Below are positions 37,006 through 44,763 of a stretch of 64,000 nt of DNA, one piece after another. The notes under the pieces are model-generated. The model was not told where the DNA came from. It was given only the letters and a program-made list of their open reading frames with translations, and ran no database searches. Position 1 is the first letter of the stretch, and every line of letters begins with the position of its first letter. The translations under genes and the position numbers were made by a program. The stretch comes from Tsukamurella tyrosinosolvens (GTDB lineage: Bacteria; Actinomycetota; Actinomycetes; Mycobacteriales; Mycobacteriaceae), in assembly GCF_900104775.1 (NCBI RefSeq), contig NZ_FNSA01000003.1, positions 2,914,001 to 2,978,000 on the forward strand, written 5' to 3'.

Positions 37006-37761
37006 TCATGCACGCCGGGGTCCCGCGTGGCACGGCCCTTCCTCGCGATGCCGGTGCGCCGGCCCGCCCGCCAGCCCCGCCGCGACGTGCGGGTGCAGGG
37101 CGATCGAATGGTCGTAGTACTCGTCCGTCATGGGTAGGTACGGGATCGGCGCCTCGGTCCCGACGGTGCCGAGCCGCTCGGCGAGCTCCTGGGCGAGGCG
37201 GCGTGCCCCGTCGGCGTCGATTCCGTGCACATCCGTGATGAGCTGCGGGGCAAGCGCTTCCATGCCCGTGTACCAGAACGTGCCGTGCAGCAGGGGCCAG
37301 AACAGGTCCTCGACGTCGCCGCTGATCCCGCGCGGCGAGATCGAGTTCGCGCGATCGCCGGCGGTCACGACGGCCAGCGCTCGCCGCCCCGCGAGGCCGC
37401 CGTCGCCGTACTTGCGGTTGCGGCCGGTGGCCGGGTCGGGCACGTCGTAGGCGAAACCGCGCTCGAAGACCCGGTCGATCCACCCCTTGAGCATCGCCGG
37501 CGGTCCGTACCACCAGAGCGGGAACTGCAGGACCACGAGGTCCGCGGCGAGGAGGCGGCGCTGCTCCGCGCGGACGTCGTCCCCGCCCTCGTCTACCAGG
37601 ATCGGGTCGAATCCCTCGACGTACAGGTCTGCCACGTCCACCGACCAACCGTCCGCCCGTAGTCGCGCCACCCCCACATCGCGGAGCGTGGCGTTGAGCG
37701 AATCGCCGCGCGGATGCGCGAGGACCCACAGTGCGTGCGCGTTCTCCGGTTCATCGCCCAT
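37006..37761 (-). CDS. NAD(P)H-dependent flavodoxin-fold oxidoreductase (NQO1/MdaB type)
   Basis: A 251-residue protein of the NAD(P)H dehydrogenase (quinone) family: WVLAHPRGDSLN at the FMN phosphate loop, LVVLQFPLWWYGPPAMLKGW in the middle and SPRGISGDVEDLFWPLLHGTF. It likely reduces quinones with FMN. ATG at 37761 fits the start of the flavodoxin fold. It is co-transcribed with the F420-type gene, making a two-gene redox unit next to tRNA-Pro. Confidence 0.83.
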   Translation of the reverse strand: MGDEPENAHALWVLAHPRGDSLNATLRDVGVARLRADGWSVDVADLYVEGFDPILVDEGGDDVRAEQRRLLAADLVVLQFPLWWYGPPAMLKGWIDRVFERGFAYDVPDPATGRNRKYGDGGLAGRRALAVVTAGDRANSISPRGISGDVEDLFWPLLHGTFWYTGMEALAPQLITDVHGIDADGARRLAQELAERLGTVGTEAPIPYLPMTDEYYDHSIALHPHVAAGLAGGPAHRHREEGPCHAGPRRA

Positions 37762-37831
37762 GTCAGAGGCAACCCCGCGGGGCCGCCGGGGATTCCACTG
37801 CCCTCGCTGCGCCCAACCCCTCGGAACCAAA

Positions 37832-37862
37832 AAGTCCCGAGACACTGTGTGTCTCGGGACTT
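37832..37862 (-). terminator. intrinsic terminator of tRNA-Pro
   Basis: AAGTCCCGAGACAC (37832-37845) pairs perfectly with GTGTCTCGGGACTT (37849-37862); on the minus strand a run of five T follows. It begins two bases after the tRNA 3' end. Confidence 0.9.
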
Positions 37863-37863
37863 C

Positions 37864-37940
<77 letters not shown>

Positions 37941-38147
37941 TGGCCGCTCTCGCGGTGCTGTAGGAGATTACCCCATGCGTCGCGCTGAGGAGAAATCGCC
38001 TGGGGACGAGCATCTCGGCGTGGTCGGAGAACAGCCGGATCCGCCGCCCACCCGGGTACCCCATCCCGCGAATCCGGCCGGTTCACCCGCGCGCCCAGTC
38101 AAGCATCGATCGCCGTCGCAACGCCGGTGGAATCGGACGTTCCGCCC

Positions 38148-38153
38148 TACTCT
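38148..38153 (+). promoter_or_regulatory. leaderless promoter -10 of sugar dehydrogenase gene
   Basis: TACTCT, 6 bases, ATG 38160. Confidence 0.6.
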
Positions 38154-38159
38154 GGACGC

Positions 38160-39224
38160 ATGCGCATCCCGATCCGGTACCGCGGTGTCATCGTTGCGCT
38201 GCTCGCGGCGCCCGCGCTCGCAGCCTGCGCGGGCGGCGCACCGTCGGACGTCCCGGAACCGCGGTCGAGCGCGGCCTCAGCCGCCGAGAGCACGATCGCG
38301 ACCGGCCTCGACGCGCCGTGGTCGATCGCCTTCGCCGACGGCGCTCCCCTGGTCAGCGAGCGGGACCGCGGGCGGATCGTGGAGATCGTCGACGGGCGGC
38401 CCCGCGAGGTCGGCCGGATCGACGGGGTCGCGGCGCGCGGCGAGGGCGGGCTGCTCGGCATCGCCGTCCGCGACGGCGACCTGTTCGCCTACTTCACCAC
38501 CGCGACGGACAACCGGATCGCCCGCATGCCGCTCCAGGGCACGCCCGGTTCCCGCAGCCTCGGCCCCGCGCGCACCATCCTCACCGGCCTGCCCGCCGCG
38601 TCGATCCACAACGGCGGCCGCATCGCCTTCGGGCCCGACGGGATGCTGTACGCCACCGTCGGCGACGCGGGGCGCCCCGACGACGCGCAGGACCCCCGGG
38701 CGTTCGGCGGCAAGATCCTGCGGATGACGCCCGACGGCGCGCGCCCCGTCGACAACCCGTTCCCCGACACCCTGGTCTACAGCCTCGGCCACCGGAACGC
38801 GCAGGGCCTGGCGTGGGCGCCCGACGGCGCACTGTATGCGAGCGAGTTCGGCCAGAACACCTGGGACGAGCTCAATCTCATCCGCCCGGGCGCGAACTAC
38901 GGCTGGCCGGAGGTCGAGGGCATCGGCCGCCGCGAGGGTTTCGTGGACCCGCTGCAGCAGTGGGCGACGTCGGCGGCGAGCCCGAGCGGTATCGCCGTCG
39001 TTGGACCGGACCTGCTCATCGCGAACCTCCGCGGGGAGCGACTGCGGACGGTGCCGCTCGCAGCGCCCGGCACGGCGACCGAACAGTATCGCGAGACCCT
39101 CGGCCGGCTGCGCGACGTGGTGCGCGCGCCCGACGGCTCCGCCTGGATCCTCACCAACAACACCGACGGCCGCGGCGACCCGCAGCCCGGCGACGACCGG
39201 ATCGTCCGGATGGGCGGTCGTTAG
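38160..39224 (+). CDS. PQQ-dependent sugar dehydrogenase-like lipoprotein (glucose/sorbosone dehydrogenase fold)
   Basis: A 354-residue lipoprotein with lipobox LAAC (Cys22-24 region). It then has a six-bladed beta-propeller of the soluble aldose dehydrogenase/YliI type: LDAPWSIAF at the start, GGLLGIAV, SIHNGGRIAFGPDGMLY, GHRNAQGLAWAPDG and ANYGWPEVEG are standard blade motifs including the catalytic-site His. ATG at 38160 carries a leaderless -10. It probably oxidises aldoses outside the membrane if PQQ is available; no pqq genes are in the window. Confidence 0.86.
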   Translation: MRIPIRYRGVIVALLAAPALAACAGGAPSDVPEPRSSAASAAESTIATGLDAPWSIAFADGAPLVSERDRGRIVEIVDGRPREVGRIDGVAARGEGGLLGIAVRDGDLFAYFTTATDNRIARMPLQGTPGSRSLGPARTILTGLPAASIHNGGRIAFGPDGMLYATVGDAGRPDDAQDPRAFGGKILRMTPDGARPVDNPFPDTLVYSLGHRNAQGLAWAPDGALYASEFGQNTWDELNLIRPGANYGWPEVEGIGRREGFVDPLQQWATSAASPSGIAVVGPDLLIANLRGERLRTVPLAAPGTATEQYRETLGRLRDVVRAPDGSAWILTNNTDGRGDPQPGDDRIVRMGGR

Positions 39225-39250
39225 CCCCGCTACCTGCGGCGTCTGCGCGG

Positions 39251-39256
39251 TACAGT
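39251..39256 (+). promoter_or_regulatory. leaderless promoter -10 of 39264 gene
   Basis: TACAGT, 7 bases, ATG 39264; this decides against the in-frame GTG at 39255. Confidence 0.65.
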
Positions 39257-39263
39257 GGCGTGC

Positions 39264-39722
39264 ATGAAGCGTGCACTCCTGGTGTCGGCGATCGTCGCCG
39301 CCTCGTTCGTGGTCGCGCTGCCCGCGTCCGCGGAGCCGGCCGTGGACGCCGACCGCTACCGCGCGGAGGGCGGCGGGTACGCCTTCCTCTACCGCTACGA
39401 CGGCGCCAAGCGGGTCTGCACGATCCAGGCGGACCCGACCACCCTGCGGTGCGGCGTCTCCGCACCGGCGGGCACGAGGATCACGGTGAAGGGCCGCAGC
39501 GTGCGCCCCGAGGCCGTGGAGATCACCGAGCGCGGCTGGCGGTACCTCGAGCGGCTGACGGTCCAGGAGCGCCCGCGCGCCCTGCCCGAGGGCGCCCGTC
39601 TGTCGGTGCACGGTGCGTCCTGCACCGCGCTGCGCGACGGCGGACTGGAGTGCTCGGTCGATTCCGCGGGTTTCACCCAGGACGACGGACGGTTCTCGAC
39701 CCGCGGCCGCAAGCTCGGCTAG
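39264..39722 (+). CDS. secreted protein of unknown function with four cysteines
   Basis: A 152-residue protein with a classical signal peptide ending VALPASA, likely cut before EPAV. The mature part has four cysteines (RVCTI, LRCGV, ASCTA, LECSV), enough for two disulfides, and no domain I recognise. It is probably a small secreted or wall-associated protein. It is convergent with the PTP gene, 9 bases apart, across the palindrome CGACTAGTCG (39729-39738). Confidence 0.7.
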   Translation: MKRALLVSAIVAASFVVALPASAEPAVDADRYRAEGGGYAFLYRYDGAKRVCTIQADPTTLRCGVSAPAGTRITVKGRSVRPEAVEITERGWRYLERLTVQERPRALPEGARLSVHGASCTALRDGGLECSVDSAGFTQDDGRFSTRGRKLG

Positions 39723-39731
39723 GAACCCCGA

Positions 39732-40466
39732 CTAGTCGACGAGCTTCGCGCGCAGCCGGTCGACGACGGCGTCGTCGATCCCGAGCCCCTGGCGCACGTA
39801 CCCCTCGAAGCCGCCGTACCGTCTGTCGGCCTCGTCGAAGGCCGCGGTCAGCGCCTCGGGGAAGACCCCGGCGAGCACCCGTGCGGCCTCCCCGATCGCC
39901 TCGCCCCGCTCGGCGGTCGCGCCCGCCGCGATCTTCTCGATCACCTCGGCCGAGTACGCGTTCGTCAGCAGGTAGTCGGCCATCACGTCGTCGGGCGAGA
40001 CGCCGAGGCTCCGCTGCACGATCGCCGCGGCCCAGCCGGTGCGGTCCTTGCCCGCGGTGCAGTGGAAGACCTGCGGGCGCTCCTCGTCGGCGACCGCGCG
40101 CACGAGCGCCGCGAACTGCGCCCGCGCGTTGTCCTCGCTGACGAACATCCGGTAGACGTCCGTCAGCAGGTCGCGGGCGCCCGCGGCGTCCTTGAGCGAC
40201 TTCGGGTCGAGGGCGCCGAGCTCGACGTCGTCGCCGATCACGTTGAGCCGCACGTATCGCGCACCGTCGGGCACGACATCGGGCTTCGGGGTCACCTCGG
40301 CCGTCATGCGGAGGTCGAAGACGTCCGCCAGGCGGGCCTCCGCGAGACGGGCCGGGTCGATCGCGTCGGCGTCGAGGGCGCTGGAGCGGAAGAGCAGCCC
40401 CCGGCGCATCCGGCCACCGTCGGCCGCATAGCCGTCCACACCTGCCACATCGCGGAAATTGTGCAC
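39732..40466 (-). CDS. tyrosine-protein phosphatase, PtpB-like
   Basis: A 244-residue phosphatase with P-loop HCTAGKDRTG (His135, Cys136, Arg142), the lipid-phosphatase-like variant with Lys and Asp typical of the PtpB/LipA group. It begins NFRDVAGV, another family mark. M. tuberculosis PtpB is secreted and acts on host phosphoinositides; here no signal is seen and a cell-internal role is equally likely. GTG at 40466 is supported by TAGGCT 6 bases upstream (40473-40478), a leaderless signal. Confidence 0.88.
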   Translation of the reverse strand: MHNFRDVAGVDGYAADGGRMRRGLLFRSSALDADAIDPARLAEARLADVFDLRMTAEVTPKPDVVPDGARYVRLNVIGDDVELGALDPKSLKDAAGARDLLTDVYRMFVSEDNARAQFAALVRAVADEERPQVFHCTAGKDRTGWAAAIVQRSLGVSPDDVMADYLLTNAYSAEVIEKIAAGATAERGEAIGEAARVLAGVFPEALTAAFDEADRRYGGFEGYVRQGLGIDDAVVDRLRAKLVD

Positions 40467-40513
40467 GTGCCGAGCCTAATCGACCGGGCCCGCGCCCCCG
40501 ACGGCGCCGTCGG

Positions 40514-40996
40514 TCAGGCCAGGCGCTCGAGGCCCCGGTGCGCGCACGCCGCCGGCCACCAGGCCCGGGCGCCGGGGGTCGCGAGGCCGTGCGGCAGCGC
40601 GAGCGCGAGGGCGATCGGCGCGTCCACCGGGACGTCGGCGGGGACCTCGACGCGGGCGGCGAGCCGCGTACCGTCGGCCCCGCGGACCAGGAGCTGCCGC
40701 ATCCGGGCCCCTGCGAGCCGGGCTCCGGGCCAGGCGACGTCGGCGAGGCTCGCGTGCGGCGGCAGCTCCCCGGCGACGTCGCACAGGACCACCGGGCCGG
40801 ACCGCACGAGTCGGCTGATCCGGCTCACCACCACGGGGTAGGTCGACGGTCCGCCGTCGGCCAGCGCGGCCGCGGGGGTGCCGGCGATGAGGACCTCGTC
40901 GCCGTCCATCGCGGTGCCGTCGGGCCAGATCGTGGGGTCGAAGGACCGGGCGATGCCGGCGCGGGCGAGTGAGGGCAGTACCTCCATCAGAGTCAC
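40514..40996 (-). CDS. hypothetical protein, unrecognised family
   Basis: A 160-residue soluble protein I do not recognise. Visible features are an N-terminal WPDGTAMDGDEVLIAGTP, a central VVVSRISRLVRSGPVVLCDVAGE and a C-terminal WWPAACAHRGLERL. GTG at 40996 or ATG at 40987 could be the start; neither has a clear Shine-Dalgarno. It lies upstream of the PTP gene on the same strand, but that gene has its own promoter. Confidence 0.55.
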   Translation of the reverse strand: MTLMEVLPSLARAGIARSFDPTIWPDGTAMDGDEVLIAGTPAAALADGGPSTYPVVVSRISRLVRSGPVVLCDVAGELPPHASLADVAWPGARLAGARMRQLLVRGADGTRLAARVEVPADVPVDAPIALALALPHGLATPGARAWWPAACAHRGLERLA

Positions 40997-41064
40997 GCCT
41001 ACCGGTCTACGCGGGCCGTGGCGCGGGCGGAAGGGTCGGCGCCGTCAAGGTCGCGCTAAGACTG

Positions 41065-42435
41065 TCAGACGCCTGCCTCGGCGCAGGGCAGGACACCCGC
41101 CTTGACGGCGGCCTGCACTGCGGCGTAGTCCTTTTCGTTCTGGTCGGCGTACGCGGTGGCGAACGTCGCGACGGCCTCCTCGAACTCCGTCGACTTGCCC
41201 AGATAGGCCGAGGCGGTGGCCGAGCCCGGGGACTGCGCGTGGGCGCGGGCGAGCACCGCGGCGCAGGCCTGGCCGTACCTCTCGAACTGGTCGTGGGACA
41301 GCAGCTCGGGAACGACGGACCCCTTCATGTCGCGGAACTGCCGCCAGTAGAAGTCCTTGCCGCGGATCGTCGGGGTGTAGCCGAGGAAGGAGTCGGACTG
41401 CGCCTGGAGGATCTGCTGCCCCGCGACGACGCGCCACGCCTGCGCGCCGGTCTTGGGTGCGCGCGGCGGCATCGTCGACGGCCCGAGCTTGCCGTAGGTC
41501 TGCAGGACCGACTGCGTGGCCTCCTTGACCTGGAGGAACAGCGTCTCGGTGCCGCCGCCCGGGACGTCGCGACCGAGCAGCACGATGAAGCAGCGGGTGC
41601 CGACGCTGCCGACGCCGACGACGCGGAGCGCCCAGTCCAGCACCCGGAACTGGCCGAGGAGCTGCGCGGCGTCGGCGCGGATGCTGTCCAGGTACTGCGC
41701 GTAGAGGCCCTCGAAGCCCTCGACGAGCTTCGCCGGCGCCGGCACGAGAGTGGGCGGGTCGGCGACGATGTGCGGCTCGCCGTCGGCGCTGGTCGCGGTG
41801 ATCTTCTCGACCATGCGCGCGGAGGTGCGCTTGCGCGCCTTCTTCGCGGTCTGCTCGATGAGGTCCTTGAGCGGCTGATCGTCGGCGGCCTGCGCGGTGA
41901 GCCGGTCGACGTCCACGGACAGGTAGTAGCGGTCGACGGCGCCCTGCTCCATCAGCCCGGCGAGCGTGGTCCGGTACGCCCCCGCCGCGCTGACGACGGC
42001 GCTCCGCGCCTGGTCCTCGGTGTACCCGTTCTCGCGGGCGGCGATCATCACGCTCGCCGCGAGGCGCTTGACGTCCCACTCCCACGGCGCATTGCCGGCC
42101 TCGTCGAAGTCGTTGACGTCGAACAGCTGTCGGCGTTCCGGCGAGGCGAACAGGCCGAAGTTGGAGATGTGCGCATCGCCGCAGCTCATGACGGTGACGC
42201 CGGTGTTCGCCTCCCCCGCGAGGTCGTGCGCCATGAGCGCGGCGCCGCCGCGGTAGAAGGAGAACGGCGAGTGCAGCATGCGAGAGATCCGCACCGGCAC
42301 CAGTTCCTGGATGCGCGTGCTGTTCTGTTCCCGGATGATGTCGACGGGATCGCGGCCGTCCGGAGTGAATCCCGCCTGGGCGGATCGGGAGACGCGCTTG
42401 CGAAGGTCCTTGCCGTTCGGGGCATCTGCACTCAT
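41065..42435 (-). CDS. DUF2252 family protein
   Basis: A 456-residue protein of the DUF2252 family: RMLHSPFSFYRGGAALMAHD, then SCGDAHISNFGLFASPER and FDVNDFDEAGNAPWEWDVKRLA. The GDAH and FDVNDFDEA motifs resemble the catalytic loop and metal site of aminoglycoside-phosphotransferase/kinase-like folds, so a small-molecule kinase is conceivable but untested. TAGCAT (42444-42449) stands 8 bases before the ATG. It is divergent from the siderophore-interacting protein gene. Confidence 0.85.
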   Translation of the reverse strand: MSADAPNGKDLRKRVSRSAQAGFTPDGRDPVDIIREQNSTRIQELVPVRISRMLHSPFSFYRGGAALMAHDLAGEANTGVTVMSCGDAHISNFGLFASPERRQLFDVNDFDEAGNAPWEWDVKRLAASVMIAARENGYTEDQARSAVVSAAGAYRTTLAGLMEQGAVDRYYLSVDVDRLTAQAADDQPLKDLIEQTAKKARKRTSARMVEKITATSADGEPHIVADPPTLVPAPAKLVEGFEGLYAQYLDSIRADAAQLLGQFRVLDWALRVVGVGSVGTRCFIVLLGRDVPGGGTETLFLQVKEATQSVLQTYGKLGPSTMPPRAPKTGAQAWRVVAGQQILQAQSDSFLGYTPTIRGKDFYWRQFRDMKGSVVPELLSHDQFERYGQACAAVLARAHAQSPGSATASAYLGKSTEFEEAVATFATAYADQNEKDYAAVQAAVKAGVLPCAEAGV

Positions 42436-42511
42436 GGTGGGAAATGCTAGACCCGGCGCGGCCGGGAACGGGGCAGTTCCGAGTAGCAAACCCCACCCCA
42501 CCGAAAACCGA

Positions 42512-42530
42512 TTAGGCGACCCTAACTTTC
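42512..42530 (+). promoter_or_regulatory. IdeR/DtxR-like iron box
   Basis: TTAGGCGACCCTAACTTTC matches the 19-bp IdeR consensus TTAGGTTAGSCTAACCTAA at 13 of 19 positions, with both TTAGG and CTAAC cores intact. It lies just upstream of TACGGT (42537-42542), the leaderless -10 of the siderophore-interacting protein gene, where bound repressor would block RNA polymerase. Confidence 0.6.
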
Positions 42531-42549
42531 GAGGCGTACGGTGGAGATC

Positions 42550-43338
42550 GTGACTGAACCGCGTACAGATACCGCCCCTGCTCCTGCCCGCCGTTCGCGG
42601 CCGACCTACGAGGTCGCGGTCGCGCGCACAGAGACGATCGGCGCGCACCTGGTGCGCGTGATCGCCGAGGGCGAGTCCCTCGCCTCCTTCGGCGACCCCG
42701 AGCTCCCCGGCCTGCCGAGCACGGACGCCTACGTCAAGCTCGCCTTCGGCGACGCGACGCGCACCTACACCGTCCGCTCCTTCGATCGCGCCGAGCGCCG
42801 GATCGTCCTCGACTTCGTCGTGCACGGCGACGAGGGGCTGGCCGGCCCGTGGGCGCAGCGCGCGCAGGCCGGCGACACGATCACGATCATGGGCCCGGGC
42901 GGCGCCTACTCCCCCGACCCGGAGGCGGCCTGGCACCTGTTCGCCGGCGATCTCTCGGCGGTGCCCGCGATCGCCTCCGCCCTGGAGTCCCTGCCGACCG
43001 GCGCGCGGGGCGCCGCGATCATCGAGGTCGAGAGCGATGCCGACCGGATCGCGCTGACGGCACCGTCGGGCGTGGACGTGCGGTGGGCGGTGAACCCGGA
43101 CGTGGCCGACGTCGACTTCCTGGCACGCCAGGTGGCCGTCGCGGACTGGCCGACGGATCGCGCCACGGCGCACGTCTTCGCCCACGGCGAGCGCGAGTCG
43201 ATCAAGGCGATCCGCAAGGTCCTGCGCGAGCTGGAGGTTCCGCGCGAGCGGATCTCGATCTCCGGGTACTGGGCCCGCGGTCGCGCTGAGGACGCGTTCC
43301 AGGCCGAGAAGCGCACGCCGGTCGGGCAGATCGACTAG
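42550..43338 (+). CDS. siderophore-interacting protein (FAD-binding ferric reductase, SIP family)
   Basis: A 262-residue ViuB/SIP-type reductase: an N-terminal FAD domain (YVKLAFGDATRTYTVRSFD, DFVVHGDEGLAGPWAQRAQAG, IMGPGG) and a C-terminal NAD(P)H domain (FAGDLSAVPAIASALESLP, VFAHGERESIKAIRKVL, ISGYWARGRAED). It reduces ferric siderophores in the cytoplasm to release iron. GTG at 42550 was chosen because TACGGT stands 7 bases upstream. The IdeR-like box in front fits iron repression. No siderophore biosynthesis or permease genes are adjacent. Confidence 0.92.
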   Translation: MTEPRTDTAPAPARRSRPTYEVAVARTETIGAHLVRVIAEGESLASFGDPELPGLPSTDAYVKLAFGDATRTYTVRSFDRAERRIVLDFVVHGDEGLAGPWAQRAQAGDTITIMGPGGAYSPDPEAAWHLFAGDLSAVPAIASALESLPTGARGAAIIEVESDADRIALTAPSGVDVRWAVNPDVADVDFLARQVAVADWPTDRATAHVFAHGERESIKAIRKVLRELEVPRERISISGYWARGRAEDAFQAEKRTPVGQID

Positions 43339-43347
43339 CACCGCGGG

Positions 43348-43373
43348 GGCCGACGGGGCCTCGCGTGTCGGCC
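43348..43373 (+). terminator. hairpin after siderophore-interacting protein gene
   Basis: GGCCGAC (43348-43354) pairs with GTCGGCC (43367-43373), 10 bases after the stop. Confidence 0.55.
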
Positions 43374-43445
43374 GTCACAGCACGCTGCGGGACGTGAGTG
43401 TGGGCACAATCGGCCCCGCCGGAGCACGGATTTCAGACAACTACG

Positions 43446-43451
43446 GATAAT
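43446..43451 (+). promoter_or_regulatory. -10 box of the MCE-domain gene
   Basis: GATAAT, placing the transcript start about 3-5 bases before GTG 43462, so the mRNA is nearly leaderless. Confidence 0.5.
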
Positions 43452-43461
43452 TTGTCTATCT

Positions 43462-44592
43462 GTGGATCTCGCTCCAGTGCCCGGCTTCTCCCCGTCGCCC
43501 GCCCAGCTCCGGCGGCGCGGCGTCGCGTTCAGCCTCTGCGTGGCACTGATCGCCCTCGCCGTGTGGGGTGTGCAGGCGCTGCGCCCGAAGGACGACTTCA
43601 CCCTCACCCTCCGCACACCGACCGTCGCGGCCGGCATCGTCGAGGGCGCGAAGGTGCGGATCCAGGGCGTCGACGTCGGGTCGGTCAGCGAGATCCGGTC
43701 GCTCGGCAACGCCCAGCAGGGCGTGACCCTGCGCCTCGACGGACCCCAGGGCCGTAGCCTCACCAACAACGTCGAGGCGGCGTTCTCGGCGGGCAACCTC
43801 TTCGGCGTCTCCGAGGTCATCCTCACGCCGCACGACGGCGGTGGCGCGCTGCGCAACGGCGCCGAGCTGGCGCCGACGCGGCCGATCACCGACAACACCG
43901 TGTCGAACATGATCATGACTCTCGGCGACGTCAACGACGACGCCCTGCGCCCCCACATGAGCCAGGTGCTGTTGAACTTCGACGCCTCGTCGAAGGCGAT
44001 GCTGCCGCTGCTCACCGCGCTCGGCGGCGTGGCGCAGACGATGAAGGACACGCAGCGCCTGTCCACCGCGCAGACCTTCCCCACGGTGGTCGCCGCCCTC
44101 AAGGCGGCCGATCCCTCTGTCGCGTCCATGATCCCCGCGTTCCAGGCCGGCCTCGACCACCTCCCGCTGCACAACGGCGACAGCAAGAAGACCATCGCGG
44201 TGCAGGACGGGATCAACAACGAGCGCACCGGCCTCCTCGCCGGGCTGCAGGCGATCCTCACGCCGCAGGCGCTCGAGGGGCTCAAGACGGCCACGCCGAT
44301 GCTGGTGAGCCTGCTGCAGCCGATCCTCGCCGCGTTCCCGAACGGTAGCGCGACCGGCGTGGGCATCCAGCTCTCGCAGCTGATGGACAACGTGCGCAGG
44401 GCCTTGCCGAACACTCCCACCGGCCCGGTGCTGAACCTGCGCCTGTCGGTGGACTACCCGGCCATCGCCGCCGTGCTGCCGCCCGGCGTGGACTCTGCGA
44501 AGCCGGGCACCCCGGCGAAGCCCGGGACCACCACGAAGCCCGCGCCCTCGAAGCCCGCGACCCCCTCGTCGTCGGCCGCCGCGCCGCGCTGA
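43462..44592 (+). CDS. solitary MCE/MlaD-domain protein
   Basis: A 376-residue protein. One N-terminal membrane segment (residues ~20-38) is followed by an MCE/MlaD domain: TVAAGIVEGAKVRIQGVDVG, VSEI and LFGVSEVILTP. A helical region (~150-340) and a Pro/Lys/Thr/Ser-rich tail follow. MCE proteins form hexameric lipid shuttles and normally come in six-gene operons with YrbE permeases. Here no yrbE, mce or mceG gene is adjacent, so this is an orphan subunit. Substrate unknown. Confidence 0.82.
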   Translation: MDLAPVPGFSPSPAQLRRRGVAFSLCVALIALAVWGVQALRPKDDFTLTLRTPTVAAGIVEGAKVRIQGVDVGSVSEIRSLGNAQQGVTLRLDGPQGRSLTNNVEAAFSAGNLFGVSEVILTPHDGGGALRNGAELAPTRPITDNTVSNMIMTLGDVNDDALRPHMSQVLLNFDASSKAMLPLLTALGGVAQTMKDTQRLSTAQTFPTVVAALKAADPSVASMIPAFQAGLDHLPLHNGDSKKTIAVQDGINNERTGLLAGLQAILTPQALEGLKTATPMLVSLLQPILAAFPNGSATGVGIQLSQLMDNVRRALPNTPTGPVLNLRLSVDYPAIAAVLPPGVDSAKPGTPAKPGTTTKPAPSKPATPSSSAAAPR

Positions 44593-44601
44593 GGCGGACA
44601 C

Positions 44602-44618
44602 CGACGCCGAGGGCGTCG
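44602..44618 (+). terminator. short hairpin after the MCE-domain gene
   Basis: CGACGCC/GGCGTCG with a 3-base loop, 9 bases after the stop; first of two tandem stem-loops. Confidence 0.5.
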
Positions 44619-44635
44619 TGCCACGACCGCTCGGC

Positions 44636-44688
44636 TCTCGGATTCTGTCCGCCACGGACAGCCCGTCCATTCCGGACAGAATCCGAGA
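44636..44688. terminator. 16-bp stem bidirectional terminator
   Basis: TCTCGGATTCTGTCCG (44636-44651) pairs perfectly with CGGACAGAATCCGAGA (44673-44688). The 21-base loop holds a further GGAC/GTCC stem. It separates the MCE-domain gene from the convergent MFS gene. Confidence 0.8.
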
Positions 44689-44763
44689 CCCCAGCGATCC
44701 GGGCTGTGTCCCGTGCGACCGTCACCCTGGCCAGCCGGCCGCGCCGGCGCTCGGTGAGCCCGG

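Noticed and set aside
39732-40466. Secreted virulence phosphatase
   Set aside because: No signal peptide; the PtpB comparison supports only the fold and P-loop.
43462-44592. Start of an mce operon
   Set aside because: No yrbE or further mce genes follow; two terminators and a convergent MFS gene come next.
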